From positions 1 through 64,000 of the forward strand of contig NZ_CANLEA010000002.1 of the NCBI RefSeq assembly GCF_947489565.1: 64,000 nucleotides of DNA, written 5' to 3'. This DNA comes from an uncultured Kordia sp. GTDB lineage: Bacteria > Bacteroidota > Bacteroidia > Flavobacteriales > Flavobacteriaceae. Numbering within the stretch: the first letter of the stretch is position 1; every line of letters starts with the position of its first letter. Positions 1-9,119 of the stretch are shown here, piece by piece. The notes beneath the pieces are model-generated. The model had not been told where the DNA came from, made no database searches, and saw only the letters and a program-made list of their open reading frames with translations. The translations under genes and the position numbers were made by a program.

Positions 1-76
1 CGATCAAAAAGCGAAGCGATCAAAAAGCGAAGCGATCAAAAAGCGAAGCGATCAAAAAGCGAAGCGATCAAAAAGC
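1..76. repeat. Tandem repeat, 16-bp unit
   Basis: Four perfect copies of the 16-base unit cgatcaaaaagcgaag are followed by 12 bases of a fifth. The array reaches the window edge, so its true length is unknown. No open frame of note crosses it. It looks like an expandable simple repeat downstream of the aldo/keto reductase gene. Confidence 0.97.
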
Positions 77-93
77 ATCTAGCCATTAAAAAA

Positions 94-122
94 GTTTAAG
101 GGTTTATAAGTTTAAGGGTTTA
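94..122. repeat. Short direct repeat, 13 bp twice
   Basis: The 13-mer gtttaagggttta occurs at 94-106 and again at 110-122. The period is 16 bases, the same as the neighbouring tandem array, although the sequence differs. No function can be assigned. Confidence 0.85.
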
Positions 123-257
123 CGTATTCAAACCAAAACAGAAAACAAATTAACCTGCTACCAAAATACTAAAAGATGAAGTCGTGTCTAAAAATCTAAA
201 AGGCATAGCCGATCTAACAGCAAAGCGGTCTAAAATCTAATAGCGCTAGCGACCTTA

Positions 258-1292
258 TCAAGGTGCCGGATTCGGAATACTATTATGAATTTCATTGATG
301 CCGTCAATCACTTCTTGTGACAATTCCACATCAATACTTGCTATATTCTCTTTAAGCTGCTCCATTTTTGAAGCTCCAATTATATTTCCTGTAACAAACG
401 GCTGCTGATTGATAAATGCCAATGACATTTGCGCCAAACTTAATCCGTGCTTTTTCGCTAAATCATAGTATTGTTGCGTTGCTTCGGTTGCTTCTTTTCC
501 ACTGTAACGTGCAAATCTTGGAAATAAGGTCAATCTTGAACCTTCAGGAAGATTTCCACCTAAATATTTTCCAGAAAGCACACCAAATCCAAGTGGCGAA
601 TAGGCCATTAAACCAATACCTTCACGCATGGAAACTTCTGCCAAACTGGTTTCAAAACTTCTACATAATAATGAATATGCATTTTGAATGGTAACCATTC
701 TTGGCAATCCTTTTTTAGATTCTTCCAAATAACGCATGGTTCCCCAAGGCGTTTCGTTTGAGATTCCTACTTGACGAATTTTCCCTTCTTTTATTAAACC
801 ATCTAACGCGTGTAAACTTTCGTTGAAATTATCTTGCCAAGGATCATTTGGATTATGTTTATAATCGCGTTGTCCAAAGAAGTTCGCTTGGCGTTCTGGC
901 CAGTGCAATTGATATAAATCTAAATAATCGGTTTGTAAACGTTGTAAACTATTTTCTACTGCATCTTTGATTGCTTCTGGACTAAATCCGTTAGTTCTAA
1001 TATGTGCTGTATAATCGCCTGGACCAGCAATTTTAGATGCCAATACGACTTTATCTCTGTTTCCAGTTTTTTTAAACCACGTTCCTATAATGCGTTCTGT
1101 CTCCGCATAAGTTTCTGCCGTTGCTGGCACAGGATACAATTCGGCTGTATCAAAAAAGTTAACACCTTGTTCAAAGGCATAATCCATTTGCTCATGACCT
1201 TCGGCTTCGGTATTTTGATTTCCCCAAGTCATAGTTCCTAAGCATATTTTACTGACTTTTATATCAGTATGCGGAATTTTTGTGTACTTCAT
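258..1292 (-). CDS. NADP(H)-dependent aldo/keto reductase, Tas-like
   Basis: A 344-residue protein of the aldo/keto reductase superfamily. These are cytosolic TIM-barrel enzymes that reduce carbonyls with NAD(P)H. The catalytic tetrad is visible as Asp48 (FFDTAE), Tyr53, Lys87 (LASK) and His130 (QLHWP). The long loop after Tyr53 and the total length resemble E. coli Tas (about 346 aa) rather than the shorter AKRs. It starts at an ATG and stands alone. The physiological substrate cannot be read from the sequence, so the family call is firm and the Tas subgroup is likely. Confidence 0.9.
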   Translation of the reverse strand: MKYTKIPHTDIKVSKICLGTMTWGNQNTEAEGHEQMDYAFEQGVNFFDTAELYPVPATAETYAETERIIGTWFKKTGNRDKVVLASKIAGPGDYTAHIRTNGFSPEAIKDAVENSLQRLQTDYLDLYQLHWPERQANFFGQRDYKHNPNDPWQDNFNESLHALDGLIKEGKIRQVGISNETPWGTMRYLEESKKGLPRMVTIQNAYSLLCRSFETSLAEVSMREGIGLMAYSPLGFGVLSGKYLGGNLPEGSRLTLFPRFARYSGKEATEATQQYYDLAKKHGLSLAQMSLAFINQQPFVTGNIIGASKMEQLKENIASIDVELSQEVIDGINEIHNSIPNPAP

Positions 1293-1414
1293 TTTCTTTT
1301 CTTTTTCGGTTTTTTTATGATGTTGAATTAAGGATAGAGCATCTCCACTGCGCTCAATATGACACGCAGGAATGAGATCCCGACTTCCGATTTGTCGTTG
1401 GGAATGCCAAAAAA

Positions 1415-2176
1415 CTACACTTCCACCTCAACTAAAATTGGGCAATGATCTGAATGTTTAGCTTCGGGCAAAATGGTTGCTCTGGTAATGTTGTCTTTTA
1501 ACGGTTCGCTCACCATATTGTAGTCAATACGCCAACCTTTATTATTGGCACGCGAATTGGCACGGTAACTCCACCAACTGTAATGATGTGGCTCTTTATT
1601 TAAGTGACGAAACGAGTCGATGAATCCGCTATCAATAAAACTTCCAATCCAAGCACGTTCTTCAGGTAAGAATCCTGAAACACCTTTCATTTTTGGGTTG
1701 TGAATATCGATTTCTTCATGACAAATATTGTAATCGCCACAAACCACCAAGTTTGGAATTTCTTTTCTTAAGTTCGTCAAATATTCTTTGATATCGTCCA
1801 TATACTGAAACTTGAAACTCAAACGCGCATCATTGGTTCCCGATGGCAAATACATGCTCATGACCGAGATATTATCATAATCGACACGCAAATTACGACC
1901 TTCAAAATCCATCGTTTCAATGCCAGTTCCGAATTCTACGTGGTTTGGCTTTTCTTTGCAAAGAACTGCCACGCCACTATAGCCTTTTTTTTGTGCGCTA
2001 AACCAGTAGTGATATGGATAGCCAGCTTGTTCAAAAGCTTCTAAATCGAGTTGTTCTTTTTGTGCTTTGGTTTCTTGAATACAGATTACATCTGGATTGG
2101 CTTGTTGCAACCATTCTAAGAATCCTTTTTTAATGGCAGCACGAATTCCATTTACGTTATAAGATATTATTTTCAC
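1415..2176 (-). CDS. xth: Exodeoxyribonuclease III
   Basis: A 253-residue Mg-dependent AP endonuclease / 3'-5' exonuclease of the EEP (exonuclease-endonuclease-phosphatase) fold, acting in base excision repair. Family motifs are all present: the N-terminal YNVNGIRAA, the metal-binding Glu in IQETKAQ, the GDYNICHEEID block in the middle and the C-terminal SDHCPI with the catalytic His. Length fits the bacterial XthA family. The best start is a GTG (CAC on the plus strand at 2174-2176), because MKIISYNVNG is the normal N-terminus. It is followed, 57 bases beyond on the same strand side, by the acyltransferase gene upstream. Confidence 0.95.
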   Translation of the reverse strand: MKIISYNVNGIRAAIKKGFLEWLQQANPDVICIQETKAQKEQLDLEAFEQAGYPYHYWFSAQKKGYSGVAVLCKEKPNHVEFGTGIETMDFEGRNLRVDYDNISVMSMYLPSGTNDARLSFKFQYMDDIKEYLTNLRKEIPNLVVCGDYNICHEEIDIHNPKMKGVSGFLPEERAWIGSFIDSGFIDSFRHLNKEPHHYSWWSYRANSRANNKGWRIDYNMVSEPLKDNITRATILPEAKHSDHCPILVEVEV

Positions 2177-2233
2177 GCTTCTATTTTTTATTTCTTGAAG
2201 TGAATCAGAAAAAAGCGTATTTCGGGATCGCTT

Positions 2234-4039
2234 TTATTCCTCTTCGTTATCGTTTAGCCTACGTTCTAGTTCTGCTTGGAATTCCTCCATCACAGGTTTC
2301 ACGGTACTTTCTGGAAGATCCGCAATACGTATATACATTAAACCATCGACTGCATTATTAAACAACGGATCTACATTAAACGCAATTACTTTTGCATTTT
2401 GCTTTACGTACTTTTTAATCAGCACAGGCATACGTAAACTTCCTGGTTCTATTTCGTCAATGATTCTATCAAACTTGATTAAGTCCGCTTTTGTTTCATC
2501 AAAAATAAAGTCTTTATCAGCATCTTTCAACTTTACTTTAAATTCTTTTTTTGGATGAATGTACTGTGCAATGTATGGATCGTAGTAATGCGATTTCATA
2601 AACTCAATCATCAATGACTTGGAGAAATTTGAAAACTTATTACTAATACTTACACCACCAATTAGATATTTATGTTCTGGATAACGCAATGTTGTGTGCA
2701 CAATTCCTTTCCACAATAAGAACAGTGGCATTGGTTTTTGCTGGTATTCTTTGATGATGAATGCTCTTCCCATTTCAATGGATTGACTCATCATTTTATG
2801 CAATTCTGGTTCAAAGCGAAACAAATCTTGCGTATAAAAACCGTTGATTCCGTGGTTTGCATAAATCTGACTTCCTAAGCCCATTCTATATGCTCCAGCC
2901 AATTTTTTTGCTTCACTATCCCACAAAAACATGTGATGATAGTAATAGTCAAATTTATCTAAATCGATTGCTTTGTTAGTTCCTTCACCGATTTCGCGAA
3001 ACGTAATTTCACGAAGTCTTCCCATTTCACGCAATACATTCGGAATTTCTTCAGCTTCAGCTAAAAATACTTGATAGTTTTTACTAGTCAACAAATGATG
3101 TTTTTTAGACAAGCTTTCAACTTCTTTTTGAATTACCTCCGCAGAAACTGGTGTAATAATTTCTTTTGGTGGTTTTGGAATTTTTAAAGATGTTGGCACT
3201 TTACTTAACAGATTTTGCTTCTCATACGTATTGGACAACATGTATGTTTTTTTACGAAGAAACTCTGTGAATTCTGTTAAGTTTTCGTATTCATTTTGTG
3301 CTTTTACAGAAATTGGCTTTCCGATTCGCACTTTAATGACTCTATTTTTTTGTGTTAATAATTCCGAAGGTAATTTAGCAGTTCGCAAAGTGTCACTAAT
3401 TCTAGCTAGCCTGTAAAAGAAACGGCTGTTTTTTGCATGAAAATATATTGGCACTACAGGAACTTTCGCTTTTTGCACCAATTTCATAGCTGCTTCTTCC
3501 CAAGGTTTATCTACAATTAGTTTTCCATCTTTATAAGTTGAAACTTCACCTGCTGGAAAAATCCCTAATGGTTTTCCTTCACGCAAGTGCATGATGGATT
3601 GTTTAAAACCTGCCAAACTTGATTTTGCTCCTTTGTGATCTTCAAAAGGATTCACTGGCATTACATATGGCTTTAATGGATCAACTCGGTGCAATAGGAA
3701 ATTTGCAATGATTTTATAATCTGGTCGCTGTTCTACCATTAGTTTTAGCAACAAAATCCCATCAATTCCACCAAGTGGATGATTTGAAATTGTAACATAC
3801 GCACCATCTTTGGGAAGACGCTTTAAGTCTTCCTCTGGAATTTCAAATTTAATCTTATACTCATCTAGTAATGCATTTAGAAATTCTAAATCATCAAGAT
3901 GTTTATGTTTGTCATAAATTTTATTCACATCAGAGATACGCAACACTTTCATCAGAATCCAACTTACGAAGGTTCCGATAAAGCCATATTTATCTAATTT
4001 GACAGCTTTTGCAACTTCTTTAGCAGTTACCAATCCCAT
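2234..4039 (-). CDS. olsF: Bifunctional aminolipid acyltransferase, OlsF-like
   Basis: A 601-residue fusion. The N-terminal half is a PlsC/putative-haemolysin-type O-acyltransferase, with NHPLGGID at 86-93 and a downstream FPAGEVS block. The C-terminal half (from about residue 310) is an OlsB-like GNAT N-acyltransferase (REITFREIGEGTN, then FLWDSEAKKLAGAYRMG). Such fusions make ornithine or glycine lipids in Bacteroidota: the GNAT half N-acylates the amino acid with a 3-hydroxy fatty acid and the PlsC half adds the second acyl chain. The acceptor cannot be read from the sequence, so glycine (GlsB-GlsA type) is possible. It probably acts on the inner face of the cytoplasmic membrane. Confidence 0.75.
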   Translation of the reverse strand: MGLVTAKEVAKAVKLDKYGFIGTFVSWILMKVLRISDVNKIYDKHKHLDDLEFLNALLDEYKIKFEIPEEDLKRLPKDGAYVTISNHPLGGIDGILLLKLMVEQRPDYKIIANFLLHRVDPLKPYVMPVNPFEDHKGAKSSLAGFKQSIMHLREGKPLGIFPAGEVSTYKDGKLIVDKPWEEAAMKLVQKAKVPVVPIYFHAKNSRFFYRLARISDTLRTAKLPSELLTQKNRVIKVRIGKPISVKAQNEYENLTEFTEFLRKKTYMLSNTYEKQNLLSKVPTSLKIPKPPKEIITPVSAEVIQKEVESLSKKHHLLTSKNYQVFLAEAEEIPNVLREMGRLREITFREIGEGTNKAIDLDKFDYYYHHMFLWDSEAKKLAGAYRMGLGSQIYANHGINGFYTQDLFRFEPELHKMMSQSIEMGRAFIIKEYQQKPMPLFLLWKGIVHTTLRYPEHKYLIGGVSISNKFSNFSKSLMIEFMKSHYYDPYIAQYIHPKKEFKVKLKDADKDFIFDETKADLIKFDRIIDEIEPGSLRMPVLIKKYVKQNAKVIAFNVDPLFNNAVDGLMYIRIADLPESTVKPVMEEFQAELERRLNDNEEE

Positions 4040-4094
4040 ATATCCATTTTAAGGCGAATTACAAATATAGCAAAACAACCTTAATATATTTTAT

Positions 4095-5345
4095 TTATTT
4101 TACAACTAGTTGAATCGTTTGTTCTGCACGCTGTTCTAACAGAATTTCTTTCTCTTTTTGCAATCCTTCAATCGCTGATTCTGTAAAGTGTCGTATTGTA
4201 TACAGCGACACGTTTTCATAATGTGTTACTTTAAATTTTGAACGCAGTGTTTTGAGTAATTTTTCTAAATTGTTAAACTTATTATCTACACATACCGAAA
4301 AACTAATCGCAGAGTTTTGAATTACATCTACTTTCATCTTGCAATCGTGTAATAATTTAAAAATTTCGCTGATATTATTTTCTACGATAAATGAAAAATC
4401 TAAGGAAGAAAGTGAAATCAATACTTGATTCTTTTTTACAATAAAACACGGAATGTTTGGCGTGATTCCAACACCTTTTGCTACCGCAGTTCCAGCACCT
4501 TTTGGGTTTAAAAACGATTTTACATACAACGGAATTTCTTTACGCTGTAATGGTTGCAATGTTTTTGGGTGAATTACAGATGCTCCGTAAAATGCTAATT
4601 CAATAGCTTCTCTGTAAGAAATATTGTGTAATAATTGCGCATTTTCAAAATAGCGCGGATCTGCATTTAATACACCAGGCACATCTTTCCAAATGGTTAC
4701 GCTTTCCGCATTTAAACAGTACGCAAAAATAGCTGCTGTATAATCGGAACCTTCTCGCCCAAGTGTTGTTGTAAAATTATTCGGGTCGCTTCCAATAAAA
4801 CCTTGTGAAATATTGAGTTTGTTACGATTTACGTTGCGTTTGATGTTTTCCTGCGTTAATTCCCAATCAACTTTTGCATCACGGTAATTCGTGTCGGTTT
4901 TAATCATCTCACGCACATCTAACCATGTATTTTCAATGGAAATACTATTTAAATACGCGCTCACAATTGTGGTAGAAATCAATTCTCCAAACGAAACCAA
5001 CTGATCATACACATAATCATAATCTGGAGATTTATTTCGCCCCAAAAAGCCTTGCATTTCCTCAAAAAACTTTTTTACTTTTCCAAAGATTGGATGACTT
5101 TCATTTGGAAATAATTCCAATAGAATTTCATTGTGATATTTTGCAATTTCCTGAATAGATGCTTGCAATTCTTTACTTTCTTCAAAGTAGTTTTTGATCA
5201 CAACTTCTATGGCATTGGTTGTTTTTCCCATAGCAGAAATCACAATTAATGTGTTGTCATAGCCAACTTCTTGCAATACGTTGACCAAATTTTTGACTCC
5301 ATTGGCATCTTTTACAGATGCGCCACCAAATTTGAATATTTTCAT
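4095..5345 (-). CDS. lysC: Aspartate kinase
   Basis: A 416-residue monofunctional aspartokinase catalysing ATP-dependent phosphorylation of aspartate, the first step towards lysine, diaminopimelate, threonine and methionine. Visible motifs are KFGGASVKD at the N-terminus, TTLGREGSDYTAA in the middle and WKDVPGVLNADPR. The C-terminal third is the ACT regulatory region (VLISLSSLDFSFIVEN, then KVDVIQNSAISFSVCVD). It starts at an ATG. The gene stands alone after a repeat-rich intergenic region. A separate ACT-domain protein lies at 22667-23326. The paralogue group, and therefore the feedback inhibitor, cannot be told. Confidence 0.92.
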   Translation of the reverse strand: MKIFKFGGASVKDANGVKNLVNVLQEVGYDNTLIVISAMGKTTNAIEVVIKNYFEESKELQASIQEIAKYHNEILLELFPNESHPIFGKVKKFFEEMQGFLGRNKSPDYDYVYDQLVSFGELISTTIVSAYLNSISIENTWLDVREMIKTDTNYRDAKVDWELTQENIKRNVNRNKLNISQGFIGSDPNNFTTTLGREGSDYTAAIFAYCLNAESVTIWKDVPGVLNADPRYFENAQLLHNISYREAIELAFYGASVIHPKTLQPLQRKEIPLYVKSFLNPKGAGTAVAKGVGITPNIPCFIVKKNQVLISLSSLDFSFIVENNISEIFKLLHDCKMKVDVIQNSAISFSVCVDNKFNNLEKLLKTLRSKFKVTHYENVSLYTIRHFTESAIEGLQKEKEILLEQRAEQTIQLVVK

Positions 5346-5420
5346 AACAAAATTTTATTTTGTTGTTCCCACAAAAGCGGGAATCAGTTTTCTTTTTTAG
5401 ATCAATTTGTTTTTATAGCA

Positions 5421-5706
5421 CTTCTCGATACTATTTTCTATCTATTTTCGACTGCGCTCAATATGACAGAAAATCACTCGAAGTGACAATTATGCTTCGT
5501 TGTATATCTCAAAACATCTGATCGAGTGGCGAATCTATGATTCGTTGTATCGAGATCTGCTTGAAATTTATAATAGTGATTTTAAAGAAACAGATTGCCG
5601 CGTCGTATACTCCTCGCAATGACGTTTCCAAAATCTCACTACTCAATACTTATATCTAACATCTAATTTTATTTCCAAGCACTTCTCGACTGCGCTCGAA
5701 GTGACA
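5421..5706. repeat. REP-like intergenic repeat cluster
   Basis: The gap between aspartate kinase and the GNAT gene (5346-5740, about 395 bp) holds no credible gene. It contains copies of dispersed palindromic units: cttctcgactgcgctcgaag near 5682, partial copies around 5421-5485 including cactcgaagtgacaat, and a 39-bp unit at 5587-5625 (gaaacagattgccgcgtcg... ending gcaatgacgt). The last matches 30125-30163 at 34 of 39 positions. The same tcgactgcgctcga core recurs at 52562 and 60916-60977. Confidence 0.8.
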
Positions 5707-5740
5707 TTTAAAATTCAGCATTCAACATAGACAATCTTCC

Positions 5741-6220
5741 TTATCGTTTCGCTAAATAATTTTCAATTCCTTGTTCGTCTAATTGCACCACATGCCAATC
5801 GCGCATGACGTTGGCACCAATATGTTCATAAAATTCAATCGCTGGTGTATTCCAATCCAATACTTCCCAGCCAATTCTTTTTACGCCTAAATCGTTTCCA
5901 AACTCAATAACTTTCTGCAATAATGCGCCTCCAACTCCTTTACCACGTGCTTTTTCACTCACAATTAAATCTTCTAAATGCAAGACTTCTCCTTTCCATG
6001 TAGAGTATCGCATGTATACCAATGCAATTCCTACTACTTCTTCGGTCGTTTCTGCAACAAAACAATGAAATTTTGGAACGGCTCCAAAACCATCTTTCCG
6101 CAACATTTCTGGCGTTGTAATAACTGCTTCTGGTTCTTTTTCAAAAATTGCTAATTCATTAATTAGTTGAAAGATAGCATCAACATCTGTGGCAACGGCT
6201 TTTCGGATGGTAAAGTTCAT
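5741..6220 (-). CDS. GNAT family N-acetyltransferase
   Basis: About 159 residues when started at the ATG at 6220 (MNFTIRKAVATDVDAI), where the GNAT fold begins. An upstream alternative would add only 12 unlikely residues. The acetyl-CoA pyrophosphate loop is visible as VSEKARGKGVGGALLQ, followed by IGWEVLDWNTPAIEFYEHIGA. This pattern resembles the diamine/thialysine N-acetyltransferase (SAT-like) group, but the substrate is not determined. The gene is divergent from fbp, with about 110 bases between them for both promoters. Confidence 0.88.
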   Translation of the reverse strand: MNFTIRKAVATDVDAIFQLINELAIFEKEPEAVITTPEMLRKDGFGAVPKFHCFVAETTEEVVGIALVYMRYSTWKGEVLHLEDLIVSEKARGKGVGGALLQKVIEFGNDLGVKRIGWEVLDWNTPAIEFYEHIGANVMRDWHVVQLDEQGIENYLAKR

Positions 6221-6333
6221 AGGTTTCAAAATATTTACACAAAGGTAACAAGGCAAAAATTATAATTTTTACGAAAACGTTATAGTTTTACAAAATTATC
6301 GATATTTGTGATCTGAGAAACAAAGTAGACAAA

Positions 6334-7338
6334 ATGGCTAAAAAAAATCAAACCTTAGGAGAATTTATTATTGAAAATCAATCAGAGTTCAAATATTCTT
6401 CTGGAGAACTTTCCCGATTAATTAACTCTATCCGATTGGCAGCAAAAGTGGTGAATCATGAAGTGAACAAAGCTGGATTGGTAGATATCATCGGTGCAGC
6501 CGGCGAAACAAACATTCAAGGAGAAGATCAGCAAAAGTTAGATGTATATGCCAATGATAAGTTTATACAAACTTTGAGCAATCGAAATATTGTCTGCGGA
6601 ATTGGTTCTGAAGAAAACGATGATTTTATCGAGATTAATAGTTTAGATGAAAACAATCAGAATAAATATGTGGTCTTGATGGATCCTTTAGATGGCTCTT
6701 CTAATATTGATGTAAATGTTTCTGTGGGAACTATTTTTTCTGTGTACAGAAGAATTACACCTGTAGGAACACCTGTAAAAATTGAAGATTTTCTGCAAGA
6801 AGGAAATCAGCAAGTTGCCGCTGGTTATGTAATTTACGGAACCTCTACAATGTTGGTATATACTACAGGACATGGTGTAAATGGTTTTACCTTAAATCCA
6901 GCTATTGGAACCTTCTATTTATCGCATCCAAATATGCAATTTCCAGAAACTGGACGTATTTATTCTATCAACGAAGGTAATTATGCACATTTTCCACAAG
7001 GTGTAAAAGATTATATCAAGTATTGCCAAGAAGAAAAAGAAGATCGACCATATACTTCACGTTATATTGGTTCATTAGTGTCTGATTTTCATAGAAACTT
7101 AATTAAAGGTGGAATTTACATTTATCCACAAACTTCCAAAGCACCAAGCGGAAAACTCCGTTTATTGTATGAATGCAACCCAATGGCTTTCCTTGCTGAA
7201 CAAGCGAATGGCTTGGCTTCAGACGGTTTTCAACGCATTATGGACATCAAACCAACAGAGCTTCACCAACGTGTTCCAATTTTCTGCGGAAGTCGAAAAA
7301 TGGTAGAAAAAGCAAAGGAGTTTATGAAGAACTCGTAG
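6334..7338 (+). CDS. fbp: Fructose-1,6-bisphosphatase, class 1
   Basis: A 334-residue class I fructose-1,6-bisphosphatase, the gluconeogenic enzyme hydrolysing fructose 1,6-bisphosphate to fructose 6-phosphate in the cytosol. Metal-binding signatures include GSEENDDF and [17 protein letters not shown]. The substrate-binding region shows [13 protein letters not shown] and the family signature [17 protein letters not shown]. Length matches bacterial FBPases of this class. The start is an ATG at 6334. A four-gene GTPase/kinase cassette begins 68 bases downstream on the same strand and could be partly co-transcribed. Confidence 0.97.
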   Translation: MAKKNQTLGEFIIENQSEFKYSSGELSRLINSIRLAAKVVNHEVNKAGLVDIIGAAGETNIQGEDQQKLDVYANDKFIQTLSNRNIVCGIGSEENDDFIEINSLDENNQNKYVVLMDPLDGSSNIDVNVSVGTIFSVYRRITPVGTPVKIEDFLQEGNQQVAAGYVIYGTSTMLVYTTGHGVNGFTLNPAIGTFYLSHPNMQFPETGRIYSINEGNYAHFPQGVKDYIKYCQEEKEDRPYTSRYIGSLVSDFHRNLIKGGIYIYPQTSKAPSGKLRLLYECNPMAFLAEQANGLASDGFQRIMDIKPTELHQRVPIFCGSRKMVEKAKEFMKNS

Positions 7339-7406
7339 GAAACGCAGTCACTTTCCTAAAAATTATTACTTTTGTGTGAAACCCTAGAACAATAAAATAC
7401 TTCTAA

Positions 7407-7775
7407 ATGGCAACAAAAGGTAAAAATACCAACGATGCTGATCAAACAAATCCGAGCATTTCAGATCCATCTACTAAGATTGAAGCAATAAAGAATTTAA
7501 TTTTTGGAGAAAATATTCAGGAGTATAATTCTGAGTTCGACAATATTAAAAATGACATTCTTGCCAAAAAGCAAGCGCTGGAAAACTTAATTGAAGAAGT
7601 GCGTTCAGAATTGATCCAAAATATAGACAATCTGAGCACTGACTTAAATATTCGCATTACTGAATTGGAATCCAACATGGAGAATAAGTTGGACGATTTG
7701 AATGAGAAAAAAGTAGATCGCAGACAATTAGGTCAATTACTTATCAATCTTGGAGAAAAGATAGGAAAAGAGTAA
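7407..7775 (+). CDS. Small coiled-coil protein of a GTPase cassette
   Basis: A 122-residue protein with a polar, probably disordered N-terminus (about 1-30) followed by heptad-rich helix (about 40-105: EYNSEFDNIKNDILAKKQAL, then NIRITELESNMENKLDDLNE). It has no Cys, no signal peptide and no membrane segment, so it is probably cytosolic and oligomeric. It is the first of four tightly spaced same-strand genes, with 27 bases to the next, ending in a hybrid histidine kinase. I recognise no named family. A scaffold or adaptor role for the GTPase is an inference from context. Confidence 0.75.
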   Translation: MATKGKNTNDADQTNPSISDPSTKIEAIKNLIFGENIQEYNSEFDNIKNDILAKKQALENLIEEVRSELIQNIDNLSTDLNIRITELESNMENKLDDLNEKKVDRRQLGQLLINLGEKIGKE

Positions 7776-7802
7776 AACTCAACGTATTTTCCATGTGTAT
7801 TT

Positions 7803-8639
7803 ATGACGGAAGCTGATAAATTAACGTTATTAAAAGATTTATTACTCACGGACGATCGTGCGTATGCGGAATCGATACACAATAAAATCAGAGCGCTCGA
7901 GCAGATTATAAATGAGCAAAAAAAGCTTTCGAATAAAGTTGATCCAATCATAGATGAAAGGTTAGAGGAGTTTATTGAGGAAATTCCAGAAACACTTGGA
8001 CCAACCATTACAGAAGCATTAGCTGAGCAGATTAAAAATTCCAAAGATCAAGTTGTAGAAGCATTGTATCCAATTATGGGTAAAATGATTAAAAAGTATA
8101 TTTCGCAAGAAATTAGCTTACTTTCGGAACGTATCAACAAACAATTGGAAGATAGTTTCTCTACAAAAAGCTGGAAACGAAAGTTTAAATCTTGGTTTGG
8201 TGGCGTTAAAGAAGAAGAATTATTGCTTAGTGAATTGACTGCTATTTCTAAGGTAGAACAAGTACTGGTTATTGAAAAAAATTCGGGACTTCTTATTGGA
8301 CAATATGCCAAAACCGAAACGATTGATAAGGATATGGTCTCTGGAATGCTAACAGCTATTAAAAGTTTTGTGGAAGATGCCTTTCAAGGGAAAAGTCAAA
8401 ACTTAGAACTGATTGAGTACGAATTATATCACATTCATATTCAGAGCTTTGTATCTTTTTACGTCGCAGTTGCTATTTCTGGAGAATATAATCTTATATT
8501 TAAGAACAAATTACAAGATATAATCTTTAATTTTACAGACAACTTCTTAAATTTATTTAACGATTTAAGTGAAATTAAAGAAGAAGACATTACTAACGAA
8601 TTAGAATTCTACTTTAGTACGAATGAAGAAAGCCTCTAA
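7803..8639 (+). CDS. Helical protein with roadblock/longin-like C-terminal domain
   Basis: A 278-residue protein. Residues about 1-125 are highly charged helix with coiled-coil character. From about 155 to 260 there is an alternating beta/alpha segment (VEQVLVIEKNSGLLIGQYAK, a long helix, then YHIHIQSFVSFYVAVAISGE). Its 'opinion on self' strand pattern recalls roadblock/LC7 or longin folds, as in MglB, which regulate small GTPases. Its 3' end overlaps the start of the GTPase gene by 17 bases, so the two are almost surely co-translated. The fold assignment comes from pattern only and needs a structure prediction. Function by inference: partner or regulator of the GTPase. Confidence 0.75.
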   Translation: MTEADKLTLLKDLLLTDDRAYAESIHNKIRALEQIINEQKKLSNKVDPIIDERLEEFIEEIPETLGPTITEALAEQIKNSKDQVVEALYPIMGKMIKKYISQEISLLSERINKQLEDSFSTKSWKRKFKSWFGGVKEEELLLSELTAISKVEQVLVIEKNSGLLIGQYAKTETIDKDMVSGMLTAIKSFVEDAFQGKSQNLELIEYELYHIHIQSFVSFYVAVAISGEYNLIFKNKLQDIIFNFTDNFLNLFNDLSEIKEEDITNELEFYFSTNEESL

Positions 8640-9117
8640 AAAAATAATTCTATTAGGTCACTTTGGTGTCGGAAAATCTTCATTGATTCGACAATTTGTG
8701 GAGAACACTTTTACAAGTGATTATAAAGTTACCATTGGAGTTCACATCTTAAAAAAGGAAGTTGAAATTTCGCCAGACGAAACCATTTCACTTATTATTT
8801 GGGATTTGGAAGGATATGATGATATTAAAAAAACACGTGCATCGTATTTACTAGGAACGCACGGATTTATTTATGTATTTGATGTGACTCGCCCTGCAAC
8901 TTTTGAAAATTTAGAAAATGACATTGCTTACCTCACCGATCAATATGCAAATACGCCACTAAAAGTTGTTGGAAACAAAGCAGACTTAGTGACAAAAACG
9001 TATTTAAAAGAAAATAAAGACATGTTTGGTGTGGCGCCTGACTTTTTTACAAGTGCAAAAACAGGTGATAAAGTAGACGATATGTTCACCGCACTTGCTA
9101 AAGAACTTGTGAAATAA
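8623..9117 (+). CDS. Rab/MglA-like small GTPase
   Basis: A 164-residue Ras-superfamily GTPase. Walker A is GHFGVGKS (12-19), the switch I Thr is about residue 37 (KVTIGV), the DxxG motif is DLEG (61-64), NKAD is at 118-121 and SAK at 144-146. The residue after DxxG, the Gln of Ras/Rab that activates water, is Tyr65, so intrinsic hydrolysis may be slow or GAP-dependent. There is no C-terminal prenylation Cys. It overlaps the upstream roadblock-like gene by 17 bases and lies two bases before the kinase gene. A eukaryote-like GTPase in such a cassette suggests a signalling or polarity switch. Confidence 0.88.
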   Translation: MKKASKKIILLGHFGVGKSSLIRQFVENTFTSDYKVTIGVHILKKEVEISPDETISLIIWDLEGYDDIKKTRASYLLGTHGFIYVFDVTRPATFENLENDIAYLTDQYANTPLKVVGNKADLVTKTYLKENKDMFGVAPDFFTSAKTGDKVDDMFTALAKELVK

Positions 9118-9119
9118 TT

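Noticed and set aside
1-76. CRISPR-like array
   Set aside because: The repeats are 16 bases and directly abutting with no spacers, so it is a simple tandem repeat.
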